From contig CM075670.1 in NCBI GenBank assembly GCA_037962975.1, positions 79,115,501 to 79,179,500 of the forward strand: DNA of 64,000 nucleotides. Direction: 5' to 3'. Positions 23,156-37,263 of this stretch are shown here, in pieces (positions within the stretch are counted from its first letter, which is position 1; each line of letters opens with the position of its first letter). The position numbers and the translations under genes were made by a program. The notes under the pieces are model-generated. The model was not told where the DNA came from, searched no databases, and saw only the letters and a list, made by a program, of their open reading frames with translations. This DNA comes from Clitoria ternatea. Taxonomy: Eukaryota > Streptophyta > Magnoliopsida > Fabales > Fabaceae.

Positions 23156-26148
23156 AAGAATTTTGGTAAGCTTATATAGGTATAAATAATATAAAAAGGA
23201 CTAGTTTGGTTGCCTAAATAAAACGTCTGAGTTGTTATAAATTCTTTGATAAATATTTGATTTTTAATGAAAAATACTTTTAATTAATTTAAAAAGTGAA
23301 ATATTTATTATATTTTAATAAGGTGATACGTGGAATAAAAATTCTTTTATTTTTTAACTACGCTGAGTTACTATTTTGCAAATGAAATTCACAAGAATTA
23401 GAATTTTTAATTTTTAACTAAGTTTAATTATTAATTTGTGTATCTAGCAATAGTATATTTTTATATTTAATTGTTATGATAAATTTTAATAGTTAATTCT
23501 TGGCAAAGTTTTCCACCTATATAAAGGAGAGGAAAAACGTTTCCCATTTAATTAACAGATTAATATTTTCAAAAATCTTTCACTCCACGTAAATGTTTTT
23601 ATTCTCTTGTATTAATTATCCGGAAAAATTCGATATCTCAATTTCAAAAATGTCAAAACGTTATTTGTAATGGTTTAAAATCAACTAAGAACTACTAGTA
23701 TTTTATATAAAAAAAAGCCGTTTAATTTTCTCTTACATTCTTTCCATTTCTAAAGTCTAGGGGAAGGAGTATATTCAGATACAAAAACTATTATAAAAGA
23801 ATACTGATCATGGAAAGAAGATATAGTTCAATATAATATATTGGTTTCAGAGCAAGAATACAATTATATATGTGAATGAAGTTGTAATTTGTGCACCAAT
23901 ATGAATCTAGAATTAGCGCGGTTAGTAATTATACTTAGCAATAAAAAGGAATTGGTTAGCTCTAGATGGCTGAGTAACTACACCCGGATCTACGGTTAGC
24001 CATATTAAAAAAATAATTTAGATGTTTAAGTCATTAAGGCTTAATTAACTTTCCCGGTAAAAGTAGTTTAATAGAATGTTGCGCATACCCTGTGCTGTAA
24101 AAATTGATTAGGTACTTAATTATTGGGGGCTAGCAAAGTCTATGATGAAAAAAATGTGAGAATACAGTTAGTAGCTTTTACAAATTAATGAATTATGATA
24201 TAAATTAATGGTATATAACACATGATTTGGTTTAAATCAGATAAAATTAAAGTTTACCATCGATGAATTAATCTTTGATAGCACATATCACAAGCTAAGA
24301 TGAGAAAAAAAAATTCAATTCAATTCTCAATAAACAAATTTTTTAAGATGATGCAAAGCCTTAGATGTGATTAAACTTAAAATAAAATTGCTTAAGATAC
24401 TTGTGACTAATATACGATTAAAAGGAATAATTTTTTAAAAATATTATTAGTTTAGTTTAAATATTTTCGATTGCATTTTCCACATAGTAGCTTAAACTTG
24501 TAACATATTAAATAGTACATTACCTCATTACCATTAATGATATATATATATATATATTCCTCCCTCCCTCTGTTATTTTTCTATTTCATACGGATTATTA
24601 AATATATTAAATGAGTTTTATTTATTAAAATATTTTTATTTTTTATAATTAACAATAAATTAATATTCTCTTTTTAATAAAATAATTAAAGATTATAAAG
24701 TATAATTAAAAATAAACATTATCTTATATATTATAATTGGACAGATATTTAAAAATATATTTAAAACTTAAACTGCACAAATAAAAAAAGAAGGAAGGAA
24801 GAAAGTATATGTGTTTGGTCGGCCGATACATATTTCGCTTTAGATCTTGCCTGTGGTCGTGAATTGTGCATCATTACCACCATCATGCATATCTCTCTTT
24901 GTGGCTACGACCTTCTCTGGCAATACCTTATCTTAACTCATGATGATGTCTGCATCATCACTTAGACAAGGTTAAAGTATGACCGGAGACAACTTTAAGA
25001 ATTCAAAGATCGATATTAAGTGACTGCTTTTGTCTGGGACATTCAATTACTCCTTTTAGATCGTTGCTTTTAAAACCTTAGAAACAATGAACCTTTCTTT
25101 TTCCCAGTCTTTTCCTAGATGAAAAATAGAGTGGCTTTGGAACTATCCATTGATTCCATATGGATAGTTACGTGAGATTTTCTCTTCAGAGATTATATTT
25201 ACATTAATACTGATATGAGATTACCTCATGATACATACACATATCTCCCATACATGTGTGTGTCTGTGTATATATACAGAGAGGAGAGAGAGAGTATTAT
25301 TTTGTTCTTTAATCTTCTTTTCTGTCTAGGGGGGGCCTTGAATTGTTTAATAGTATTCTTTAAACTTTCGACTTTTTGGTTGAAAAGTCAGCTCTGCATG
25401 ACATAAATGAGTCTCTTTATTGAGCTGATCAAGAAAGTTTGGTATGTCTTGAGCTTCTTTAAAAAGCCAATTTGATTAACTGACTTGATAAAAGATTTGT
25501 CTATCCTTTTCAAAGAGAAGATGACATTTCTAATAGCTAGAGGTTCACCTTCAAAGTCATAGATCTATGGGGGATTCTTGCTAGTAGGTGAAAAAGCCCT
25601 TGTTATTCTACCACCTCCCCGGCCATTTACTGCCATTTGTTTTATATATTTGGCTTAATTAGTGATCATTAGAGGTAAAGCGTACACGTAGACAGGCACC
25701 ATAGGTCCCGTGGCTTGAAGAAAAAAGAGAGAAAAGTGAAAGGGAAAGAAAAAACCTTTTAGAGATCAGTATGACAGTTTACACGATTGTCGCATCAGAT
25801 CAAGTTGCTGTCAGATTTCCCATATCGACTTGTATATGTGGGTATGTAAGTCATGCATAGTTATTAGGGTTAATTAGAGAGTCGAAGTGCTACTTCCTGA
25901 ATAGAGTTGTTAGCTTTCCTCGTGTAATGTTGTTGTCTTCGATGCCTTTGCCGTGGAAGTGGAACCCAATCCATAAATGCCTTTGCCTTTGCCTGCCTTT
26001 TCCGTATAGTGATTACATTACATACTCGACGAGTGGTACATATTACATATGTCATAGAAAAACTTAATGATATTAATTGTTCACATTGCATATCTGCATT
26101 ATTATTACGAGTTTTCTAACGTACGTGCAAGATCACATATTGATGAAC

Positions 26149-26151
<3 letters not shown>

Positions 26152-26198
<47 letters not shown>
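26152..26198. repeat. (TA)n microsatellite
   Basis: About 23 uninterrupted TA units. Confidence 0.95.
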
Positions 26199-26199
<1 letters not shown>

Positions 26200-28344
26200 T
26201 TTCATTAGAAATCACAGTATTAAAAATGGGTGTTCTATTGGCACGTTAAAATAATTGTTATTATTATATTGATACTAGCGTTTTCTTGTTTCATGCCTCA
26301 CGAATCCTTGTAATAATGGTGACGTATGATGATTCTAATCATCCTGTTATCCATGTCCCTCTGTCACCCTGCATTTGATGGGCCAATAATCCTTGTCATG
26401 ATTTGATTCAGCTGATTTTCAGGTAGAGATGGAACAGAAAAAATGCATGGAAAAGAAATGCATACATCTTTGATATATATATCTACATTTTCTGAACAAG
26501 TTGGCCACAAGAGGCAGCAATTTTTTTTCTTTTAGCAGCAAGCTCTATAAACTATCTTAATTATTCTCGAGAACCGAGCCTGATATTCATGCATGGGTAC
26601 CACACTGCCATGGGAGCAGGTAATTAAATTATCTATCTTGGGTCAGATTTTGACCCAAAGCTAAGATATTTTATCATTCATTTAGAGTTAGTATGTATGT
26701 ATGTATACAGTTTAGATTATTGTTTATAATGTACATTAACGCAGTTCCCCCTACCCCTACCCGTTCCTTTGAACATATAAATCTTCTTCTGATTGTAAAT
26801 TAATTTATATGAAACGAAATAGAAATCAATATGTTTGACTTAAGAGGGTCCATGGGTTTTATAGAACTTGGTGCTTACATATTTATGGTTGATATGTTAC
26901 GTGGGCTTGAAAAAGATGGGGCAACGGTAAATATGGATGCTGGTGCGCAATCAGTTGGAATTTGATATTGCTTGGGAGTCGGCAGCCCACGTTTCTTTAT
27001 GCCTCTCACTCTCCACTTTTTACTTTCCAGTTTCCACTTCTCCCTTTCCACTCCTTTCCTTTTCAGATTTTTTACCCTTCCTTTTATTTTCATCCAAATT
27101 CCCATGCTTTCCTTTCTCCTTTCTTTATTCCCTTTTACCCTTTGCGTCTGCTCCTCTCTCCATAATATTATATATTGTAAATTGTGGGCTTGATTCAACC
27201 CAAAGGCACGAAGTATGCTTAGACAAATTATTTATGATTTGTTAAGCGCGTATGTTATTGTACAACTTCTCAATTTTAATAACTTGATATATTTGGGTGT
27301 CCAAAAAAAAACTTGATATTTACTAATTATTATTCTTTACAATAGAGCCGATGTGGTTTAAATTAGCAAAATTAATTATATCCCACATTAATCAATTTTA
27401 ATGTCTTAGCATTTTACTCTTTTAGACATTTCAGTATAGTTTACTACTTTTTTAAAACTTTTTTAAATTGATTAATTTTTAGTAAATTTATTTTTTTTAA
27501 CAAAATCTCAATTGCTTAGTCGTTCTATTTGAATTTAGGAACTAAGGTAACTCGATCCAGATCAACCACAACTAGAGCCGTCCTGATGAGTTAATTGCTT
27601 ATATTCTTGAATAGCACTTACGGTTTTATTTTATTTTTTCAAAATTTAACTGATATTACATTTTCTTTTTTTGTGTGTTTGTAAAATTTAGATGAGTTGA
27701 GTCCTCAAGGTTCACCATACCTAAAGGCTCGATGAATGCCAACAAAGATACTTACTAGACTACCCACCAACAAAGTCCTCACATCAATAAAATTTGAACA
27801 TGTAACCTCATGGCCACAAGTAAATCATTAACCAACTCGACTAACCTTTTTCGGCAATTGATCTACTTTTAAATTAACTTATAAAATTTTTATTAAATTT
27901 TATTATTTTCAATTCTCAATAACTACTTTACTTATATAACTACTTTATATTAGATATGTTTCAAAAATAGGAAAATACTAACCAATGCCTTAAAAACACA
28001 GGTTAAGAGAGTAAAATAATTTTTATTTAAATACATAATGCCTATTCATCCTGATTTATACACAATTATATAATTTACAATTAAAAGAACTTTTACTTTA
28101 AATTCCTTAAAGCTTAGAATGCTAATTAGGTGTAATAAAGTTTGACTTTTGAGTTTTTATTAATATAACTGCATTCTTATCCTAAAGAAAATTCTATGAA
28201 CTTTGACAGAGTCCAACTTAACTTGAATCTAAATAAGATATACTAATAAAGTCTAACACATTTGGTAGAAAGTTAGGTTCTTTAAGCAAAGACTTTGTTA
28301 AGGAAGACAAAACACAATTTACTTGACAATAAAAATGAGATCAT

Positions 28345-30014
28345 CATGCTTCTTTGGATGCCTTCCAGCTTTTTTTGCACCCCAAATAACTCTTCTTTGG
28401 CTCTTTGTTCTAATAAGGCCTTATCAAATACTACCTATTCCATATGAGTTATCGTATCCCTAAGTTCTTGGTTTTTTCTTAGGACCTTCATCTGATCATC
28501 TTGCAGTTGCTTTCGCTCCTTCTTTAATTCTTTAACCTTGACAGAGGTGCCATGTTGCATATAGAGGGAGTGTAGGACACTTAAGCTCTTCAAGACAGAC
28601 CATATGGCACTATCATGCATATATTTGATCTAATCTTCATTCAAGCCATTCTTCAACCAAAATGGCATGGTATAATGTTTGGCGTGATCGCCAATAGATT
28701 CCAAATAATGAAGATAATCCTTCCCGTAAAAGAGATTGAATGAGACTGTGATTGAGTCTTGTTGCCTAGTAGTAGCAACAACTTTTTTCTTTGGCATGGC
28801 CTCTATAACACAGACATTAGCTACTTGCATGCCTTTATTAGGTACACCATTAGCCTTGTTTTTCTTCCTTTGGTCAAAGCCCTCGTCCCTCGCCCTTACC
28901 TTTACCCTTGCATAGCTCAGTCACCTTATCAAAGAAAGACTATAGTCTTAGCTTTCTTCACCTTTCCTAGATCTTGTTTTCAACCCCGACTATACCAACG
29001 TTGGCATTCTCCATTTGCCTTTGTAATGAAGTAAGAACATTAATCTCCATAAAGGTTGCATGGTCAAACAACAACATAATTAGCATAACAGTCAAACTTC
29101 TAAAACAATGGTTAATAAAGGGTACAGTGATATTAGAATTTAACCAAGAGTTCAAAGGTATTCATCCCGCCTCTCAACATCCCCCAATAGCACTTTATAG
29201 GATTGAATCAAGTAGCGTCATAGAACTTACACCATTCTCTTCGATCCTGATGGCAATTGACTTTCATCCATAATGTAGGCTACATTCGCTAAAAGAAAAT
29301 GCTCATGTGTCCAGTTTGTATACAACTGTCGAGATCCATCTGAATTCTCCCAGAACATCTGTCTCTCTTCATTCACCACGACTTTATAATAAGAGTGTTT
29401 GAAGGACAAACCCCCCATCTTGGCGAGATTTCGTAAACAACACAGAACTTACAATGTCGCTTTGGCAACACAGATTGACAAAACCTAGCCCGTCATCATG
29501 GTTACCTTGCCTCAGTATGCTGGCATACCATAAGAACATTGCTATATTTGTCTCAAAATAGAAATACTTCCCTAAAATTTATAAGTAGAAAACCAAGCCT
29601 GACCATTTGGATGAAGCTGGTTGGTGTGATATTTAAAAAATTAAGCACCCTTATCTCAAAGTCGTTTAGAGGAAACTTTACGTCATCCTTCATGAAGCAC
29701 ATCTCACGCATAAAAAAAGTGAGACCCGGGACAATGGAAATTTAGTCATTTATTTGTGGTGCTACAGTGATAAAATTATCCTTGTTTTCTTTAGAGATGT
29801 GGATAGGGACTTCGTCGAACTCCACTATGTCCCCCTCTTTAACATATCAGGATGTTATTCATAACAGTTCCCAATGGACCAAAAAATATTAATATTTTTT
29901 TACTTTTTTGTTATCTAATCAATGTGATCCGTTATGATATTCGTGTTGATAGGGTCAATGACTAGTATATGTTTATTGTCAGCATCTGAGCATTGAGATC
30001 CTTCAGAAGCCATT
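28345..30014 (-). pseudogene. Second, decayed copy of the Tat-type antisense ORF (Transposase_28-like)
   Basis: The start codon is at 30014, with MASEGSQCSDADNKH as N-terminus. Further down the minus strand the same landmarks as the gene at 5197-2526 appear in the same order. They are VKFPLNDFEIRVLNFLN (near 29660), which matches VRFPLTEFQMAVLRFLD, then FKHSYYKV, then THEHFLLANVAYIMDESQLP (near 29290), which matches SHEHFLLLSRAYYTDESELS. A C-terminal coiled coil occupies about 28600-28350. Stops and frameshifts are frequent, so it is not functional. No pol or LTR was recognised beside it. The product's function is unknown. Confidence 0.6.
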
Positions 30015-31193
30015 GTCTAAATTACATGTTGAAAGAATAGAAGACATTGGTAGAAATGGATGTTGTCAAAATGGTAGTAGGCAAAACTAGGATGAGAAGC
30101 CCAAGATGAAGCTCTGAATGCCAGTAATGCATGAGGGTTCTGGTATTGGGGAGATGGTTCTAAGGAAAAGTCAAGAAGGAATTATTTTTTCTACGAAGCG
30201 ATGAAGCTTTTTGCCAATGAGGTTACTAATACCAAATGAAGAAGTCTTAGTCAAAGACATTGGGCTGGTTTTATAGTTTTTAAAGACAGTTTTGAGATAC
30301 AATTTTAACGAATGAATTTTTAAACAAGATGAAAACAAAACTTGTTTGATAAATCTATTTTTAAAATTTTAAAAGGAAAAATTCATTTAATTACTACTTT
30401 TTAATGTTTTTTTAACTCAAAAAGGAAAAACCCTAAAACCCAACATAACTAAGAGAAGTCAAAGAAATTAGAGTACTCAAACAAAGATACAGTTGTCAAA
30501 ATAGGTGGAGCTTATTGGGTCCTCTGAATTTACATGTAAACTGAGCAAGTTTGGTTATTAGAAATAAAAGTCCGAAAAGAAGTCAGGCTTATTCAGCCTG
30601 ACCCGTTAAAATTTAAGCCCAAACATAAAAAGCCTGAGCAGGTTTGAGTAGCCTATTAAACCATATATCTTTATATAATATTACTAATTTTATATTAATG
30701 GAAATAAAAAATTTATAAATTATGAATGTTGTAAAATAATTTTATGCTACCCAGATTTGGGCAACAATATTAGAAATTCAAATTCCCCAGGTCTTTTTAA
30801 CTCGCCCCATTAAAAGCTCAAACACGAGCCACACCAGGTAGTCTGTATTGACAACTGCAAACAAAGGCATGTGCAAGGTTCTAACTATGGTGGAGGCAAA
30901 GATGGTGGCGATGGCAGTTGAGGGTTGTGGTGGCATAAATAAGGACTTAAAGTAGTGAAGAAAGAAGAAATAGGAAACAAGAATAATAGTGAAGGTGGAG
31001 GAGGATAAGGTGCATGACAATGATGACGACTATGAAGAAGGTAGCGGTGACGATAATTTACGGGTAAGGTGGAGGAAGTGGAAATAAGTGATTATGCTTT
31101 GGAGGGAGATAGCTAAGAGTGGATTAAAGAACCAAATATTTTTAATTTTAGGAGAGAAAATCAAAACTAAAAACTAAAACTATTAAAAGAATT
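30015..31193. other. Non-coding DNA between TE remnants
   Basis: No gene recognised. Near 30585-30660 a segment with AGCCTGACCC and AAGCCTGAGCAGG resembles one side of the hAT-type MITE whose probable other end lies at 31795. Confidence 0.35.
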
Positions 31194-31620
31194 CATTACT
31201 AAAAAACCCTGAAACCTACAGAAAAACAACGACTAATAACAACCATCGTTAATTAGCGACCGCATTAGCAACCACTATGTTAAAGGGATCTTCAAAAGAA
31301 AATTGGCTACCAAATCAGTGACCAACTAGAAGTTCTTTGCTAAGTTTTGCAATATCCCGTCGCCAAAGTCGTCGTTGAACATACGCCATCGCCGAAACAG
31401 TCGCTACATTTACCTCTCTCTAAATTTTTTGTTAGCGCCCAATTTCGTGACGGGCGAATATCGTCGGTAACACTACTCCTGACAGCTACCAGAAGTTGAA
31501 AAGGAGGAAATTAGTTACCATATCAGCGACTAATAGGTTATCGTCACTAAGTTTTGCAACACTTTGTCGCCAATGCCGCGCTACTCTTTCCTCTAATTTT
31601 TTAAAATTTGGTGGTCCAAC
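31194..31620. mobile_element. CACTA transposon terminus remnant
   Basis: CATTACTAAAAAACCC at 31194 resembles the end of the complete CACTA at 37264 (CACAACTAAAAAAACACC). Degenerate AGCGAC/GTCGCT motifs in both orientations follow to about 31590, as in the subterminal arrays of that element. No transposase sequence is attached and no partner terminus was identified. Confidence 0.55.
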
Positions 31621-31659
31621 GGATTTTTTTTCCTAAAAATGGAGTTTCTTACTTTACTT

Positions 31660-31795
31660 TGACGAGCTAGCCCACCAGCCTACTAGGCTACTAATAAGCG
31701 AGGCAGCCCTTGTTTTTAATCCTTTTTAATTTGGCAAAGCGAGGCAGCTTGACGCTTTGACGAGTGGGCTAGTTGTTTTGCCATCCCTAATATTG
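31660..31795. mobile_element. Probable hAT-type MITE end
   Basis: GGGCTAGTTGTTTTGCCATCCCTA at the right side contains the GGGATGGCAAAA-type terminus (reverse strand) common to non-autonomous hAT elements, with AGCGAGGCAGC motifs inside. The left end is uncertain. Confidence 0.35.
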
Positions 31796-33701
31796 GAAGT
31801 ATCTAATATAACTAGTTGTTTCAGTAGATGAAAAATATAAAAAGACATGGTTAATTATGCAGGCAAAACATGTTTATACACACAGAAACTAACTTTATTG
31901 AGATATTTTACTTAATATTAAGATTAATAAAATAATATTTAAGTTTTTTATATGTTTCTTTATAACAAAAAATTATAAAATATATAAATAAAAATACATA
32001 GTTAAAATTTGATATTTCATATAAGTATTTTTTATAGAAGTCAGTTTCACATATCAATAAAGTTTTTGATAAAAGAAATATCTATAATAATAATAAATAA
32101 TGTAAATATAAAAAATTATTCCATAATAATATTTTAAAAATAAAATAAAAAGAAGAGATATTTTATTATAGGTTTTTAAAAATAAAATAAAGATTTAATT
32201 TCTTAAAAATTTAATAAAGGGTAGTAATAGGAATTATAAAAAATATATAGGGGTGATAAAATAAAAAAGGATTTTAGCTAGTAGCTGAAATTGACAACGC
32301 TACGAGTTAGCTAAAAAGTGACATTTCAGCTACCCACCAAAATACCTCTAATTTACACTTTTTGACATTTCACCTACTAATTTCAGTATTTCAACTAGTT
32401 GAAATGTCTTACCAAACACACATCAAGTTTCATGCATCTTATTTTATAGGATAAAATCATAATTCTTTATAATGAGATGATATTTTATCATACTTTACTT
32501 TTTTTATAAAAATATATATTTTTAACATTAAATCATTTTATAATTATATAATATTGTGTTAATATTATGCATGAAAAATTGTTAAATAATATAAATTAAA
32601 ATTAATTTAGTTTCCATGCTCTCCTCTCCCATGTTTCCACGCTCCCTTTCATTTTTTCTTTATTTTTCTATTGACATGTTTTCACAAAAATTAAAAAATA
32701 TTTTCATAACAAAAATGATTAAAAACTGCATTTGATGTGTCGGTTTTTTTCATACGTTTTTCTAAGTTACCACTTATCTTTTCTAAATGTTTAATTAATA
32801 TATTTATATTTTAATAAAGTAAATAAAATAATTAAAGAACATAAGAAGATAATTGAAACAATATTAACTTTATCTTAAATTTAACTAACCATATATTTAA
32901 AAATAAATAAAACAAGTAGAGTGGAAATATAAAAATAATTTGTTCATAGATTTTTATTTTTATTTTCTTTTTTCATAGCCTTGGAAGTTTGGTGGCAAAG
33001 TAATTCTGTAGTTGAATGGGAATGGGAAATGGACATTTCTATAGATAATAGTTTTTAAAATTGGACTGACCAAGTAGTTCCACTAAAAAATCAGTGATCC
33101 AGTCATTAATTCGGTCTCTTTAAATCAATGAATTGGTGTATGATCGAATTAGTATTAAGTCAGCCAAATCGGTAAACAATCTGCTTTTAACGATTCAGTA
33201 AAAAAAATGCTTTGGGGGCTTTTTTCTATTATGTTTTGGTTGCATTTTGCTTTTTTGTTTGGATAATATACTAAGCTTTTGTGTTTAGTTTTGTGATTTG
33301 AATCCATTTTCTGTAATTCAAGAACAAATTCATCTAGTGCCAGAAACTCATAAAACGAAATTGGAATGGAAATGGATTATTGGAATAAAGGAGACGCCAC
33401 AATCAAAGATTGATAAACCTATGAGAATTATCACGATAATTAAAAATTCCTGATGAGATTCAAAATGATTCAATAAAAAATCTAAGACAGAAAGCTCTCA
33501 CAAGCCTAAGCTTTTCTAAATAATCTTAAAAACTATTTTATTCCTATGATCTCTTTAATTTTAATATAATTTTTTTAGTTTATGAGTTTGCCCCATTTGA
33601 AAATAAAAAAACAAAACCTTTTAAGATAAAAAAGATTGAGTTTACTTAGTATTTAAGAAGCTAGTTCAATATTGAGTTTTGAGTTCAAAACCTACTTTAT
33701 A

Positions 33702-33752
<51 letters not shown>

Positions 33753-33956
33753 AGTAACTATAAAGGAAATTGCATAAAAGCAGACCTTATAACTAAATTC
33801 TGTAAAATTAAATTTAAATTGACAATCATGCTCTTCTATTCACATTCTAAGTAGGTCATGTTAGACTTCCTCATAGCATGACTTGGACTTAGGCTTGATC
33901 CTCGACATTGATTTAGGTTGCCCTTATAGTATCCTTAACATTTTGAATATTAAAAA
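31796..33956. other. AT-rich intergenic DNA
   Basis: No gene or element identified. A long (TA)n tract lies at 33706-33750. Confidence 0.5.
33706..33750. repeat. (AT)n microsatellite
   Basis: About 22 AT units. Confidence 0.95.
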
Positions 33957-34359
33957 TGTAACATTCTTATTTTATTTATTAGGATATTTTAGAAAAATTT
34001 AAATGAGACATACGATTAAAATTTGACGGCTCATAATCAATTAAATTAATTATCCAAGGGTCGATAAATTAAAATTTTAAAGCGGCCCATTAAATCAAGG
34101 AATCAATTAGGTTGGTTTTTAGAACTTAAGTCAATGAGTGTTTGGTTGGGTTATGAACCAAAAGGGTTAAAGGATTGAATTACCTTTGTTCAACCTAAAT
34201 TAATTAGGTTAATTCCTTTTCTCTTTTTCTTCACACTTACCCTCTCACTCACTCTCATTTTCTTTCTTCCCCATCAAGTCACCACCTTCACTCTCTCTTT
34301 AACTCTCTCTCTCCATCTTCACCTTCACTATCATTTTCTTTTCCTTCTTCATCATCCTT

Positions 34360-34400
<41 letters not shown>

Positions 34401-35636
34401 TCACACCATTCTCTCCCTCTCTAACTCACTTCATCTTCCTCTTCATACACCACTAAATTGTACCACCTATTTCCCCAACATCACTATTTTTGTCTCATCC
34501 CTTTTACTACAACACCACTACACCGTGACCACCTTTTTCTCTCCCCCATCATCTTTATTCTCAACTCACCACACCAACCTCTCTCTCTCTCTCTCTCACG
34601 TGCCCTTCTTTCTCTAAGCCATCACCATTTTCTCTTCTTCTCCCACCATTAAACCCATGACCCTCCTCTCTCTCATCCATTGCATGCGAGGTCGTCATTG
34701 TTGCAGAGCTCGAAGGTTGCATCAGAAGTTGATCGAAGCCTCGACCGAGAGCCGAAGCATAAGTTCTTAGTTGCCGATCGGTGTGGAATCAGCGTCAGTA
34801 ATTTTAGACCCTAATTCTTTTTATTCATGTTTGTTCTTATTGCATGCATGTTTATTTTTCTTCCACGTATATCTATCTTCACTTCTTTCTACATGCATGT
34901 TAAATTTGACAAATTCGTGAGTCCTTTTGATAGATTGTATATTGCTGATCTGTTAGGATTTTGGGAAAATCATAAACACAAAATTGTTCCTCTTGCTTTC
35001 CTATTTCCAATGAGCTATAGAACGTCTAAATTCGTTAACTAGAGAGAAAGTTATGCCCAAAATATGAAACGTTGTTTTGACGGGTGCATCGCTACCGGTT
35101 AGTGGCTCGTTTTGCAATCTAGGACTTTTTGGTTTAGAACTGGCTCTTGGTGCCTTCATAAAAGTTGTATTAAATTTTGTTACAAAAATTTTAAGACCAA
35201 GATCACTTGAATAGGACAGCTATAGCTTATGTTGTGATTAAAATATTAGAGCATGCGCAAGTTACTCTTTTTGATTGCATGCATGTTTTTCTTTCTCATT
35301 GCATGCAATGTTTTTGACCTTTCCCTTTTCGTTTCTAGCTTGTTCGTGTGCCCTTTGGAGGATAAGGTGAAGATCGACTCTTGAAAACTTAGTTTTGCAA
35401 AGCCGAGATGTTGAGGTGTGCGTTCAAAAGGCGTCGGTAGTAGTTTCAACACCCCGTTGGGAAATTTTGAAACCCTTGATGGGTATGATCCTTATCGAAA
35501 CTCTATTCTTTGGGCTTTCTGGCCTCGATTTTAGTGTTTTAGTAATTTATGGGTTACAAGGGTATTTTTAGTTAATTTTTTAGAATATTTCAAAATATAG
35601 GATATTATCATTCGAAGCTGAGTCAGGAGTCAACAC
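33957..35636 (+). mobile_element. Putative chromovirus-like LTR D (left part, interrupted)
   Basis: Starts TGTAACATT at 33957. It has the layout of long plant chromovirus LTRs: an AT-rich beginning, a pyrimidine-rich transcribed leader (about 34210-34640) containing a TA tract, then non-coding sequence. It is cut at 35637, where another LTR begins (TGTAATATCCCG). Its far end would lie beyond the nest to the right. Boundaries rest on terminal motifs only. Confidence 0.35.
34365..34397. repeat. (TA)n microsatellite in LTR D
   Basis: About 16 TA units within the pyrimidine-rich leader. Confidence 0.95.
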
Positions 35637-37263
35637 TGTAATATCCCGAATTTAACATAAATGATTAAATATGAGGAATAAATGGTAAATAACTATACGT
35701 TGGTTAATAACTATCCCAAAAATGATGAAATAATTAAATTAAGATTTATGAGGATTATTTGTAATTTATTGAGGCTTTAAGAGTTAAAATTATACTCGGT
35801 TAAAATATGAGTGTCGGACCAAGTATCTCCGATTGAGATGCCGTTGGTCAAGGCTGTTAAGAATATTATTGGGAATCCGAATATATATTTGAAATAATTT
35901 TTAGATGAGGTATTGAGCCCGAATGGAGATCCTATATGTTGTAAAACGGTAAAATTTTAATGAGAGGTTAAACCTTAAAAACAAACTCTCCTTTCTCCCT
36001 TATGTTTCACGACACTTTGTCCCTCTCATTAGGCATTACTCTCCTTTCTCTACAACTCTTATTTCCTCTTCACCTTTCTTCTCCAAAAACCCTAGTGGTG
36101 GTGTGCCATCTTCCTCTTCCATTTTCATTTCTCCATTGGGCTTGAACAAGAAGCTTATGGCTTGAAGCTCTTCCCCATCTCTTCTTAATTTTTGTGTTCC
36201 TCTCTTCCCCTCTTGGAAGCTCATTTATTTCTTGGCTTAAGGTAAGTTCCTCACCACTTTTGTTGAGCTTATGCCATTGGTTATGGTTTTATTTGTTGGG
36301 AGAGTGCTTAGTTTCATATGGGTTGTTAATGGAAGTTATTTTTATACAAAGCCCTAAAGTGGTGTATGATAAATATATGGTTTTGTAAGGGTGTATATGG
36401 GTACACAAAATTAGTGATGGAAGATGATGATTATTTATGGTGATTGTTGGGTTTTAATGGAACCCTAACTTTAGAAATTAGGGGAAATGGGTAATGATGC
36501 TTTGAGGAATGATTTTTAAGAGTAAACCCATGATGTTTCATGTGTGGGTGTTGTTAATGATGATGGTTGATGGTGATTAATAAGGATTCTTGGGTTTTTG
36601 ATAAAACCCTAGCTCTAAGAATTTAGGTAAAACATGTAATGTTGAATTAAAAATTGATTTTAAGTAGAAATGTATAATAATTAGTGTGAGGGTATCATTC
36701 AATGTGTTGGGAGAATAATTATTAAATGATGATTTAATGGCCATAGGAGTGACTTTGTGAATAGAAATGGAATTTAAGATGATGGTATTGATATTAAGGT
36801 GAGAAGTGGCATTTGTAATAGTAAATGACCATTGATAATGGAACTCATGGATGAGTGTTGCTATGGGATGTGTAGAAATAAATGTGAACACCCAAAAACT
36901 ATGATGGTTGTGATGGATTAATGAAATAAAATGGACATAAAGATTTGATGAGGACCTAGGCCATGATGAATGCCATTTGGTTTAGTTGACTGATGATGGT
37001 TAAATGGAGCTAAGAGGCTTATATTGAATTTGGATGACAATGATGATAGTTAGATGATTCATGTGAGATTAAAAGCATTATAGAAGAAAAAGGTGGTGTT
37101 GTTGTTGTTAGGTATGATTAACCCTTTGAGATTTAGAAAATCATGGTTTTAGGAAAAGAATTCCTGAAACCTAACACAACGATATAAATTAGTGTTTTGA
37201 TAAGTTTAGGACTTGTTCATAAGTCTTACAATATGTAAATCATTATTTAGAATTATGATGAAA
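35637..37263 (+). mobile_element. LTR A, left segment (interrupted by CACTA)
   Basis: Starts TGTAATATCCCGAATTTAA, close to the start of LTR B (TGTAACATCCCGATTTAAA at 49851). A CT-rich leader lies at about 35985-36220. The LTR continues on the far side of the CACTA insertion at 47429. AAA at 37261-37263 is the left target duplication of that insertion. Confidence 0.55.

Larger units (their letters stand above)
22948..28344. other. Intergenic DNA downstream of the WRKY gene
   Basis: The first few hundred bases should hold the WRKY 3' UTR. An AATAAA at 23217-23222 is a possible polyadenylation signal, not proven. The rest is AT-rich with TA tracts. Pyrimidine-rich sequence at 26985-27160 opens spurious ORFs in several frames. 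No gene or element was recognised. Confidence 0.5.

Noticed and set aside
26937..27245. Several overlapping ORFs of 67-107 codons on both strands
   Set aside because: Pyrimidine-rich tract translated in all frames, with no conserved motif or splice context.
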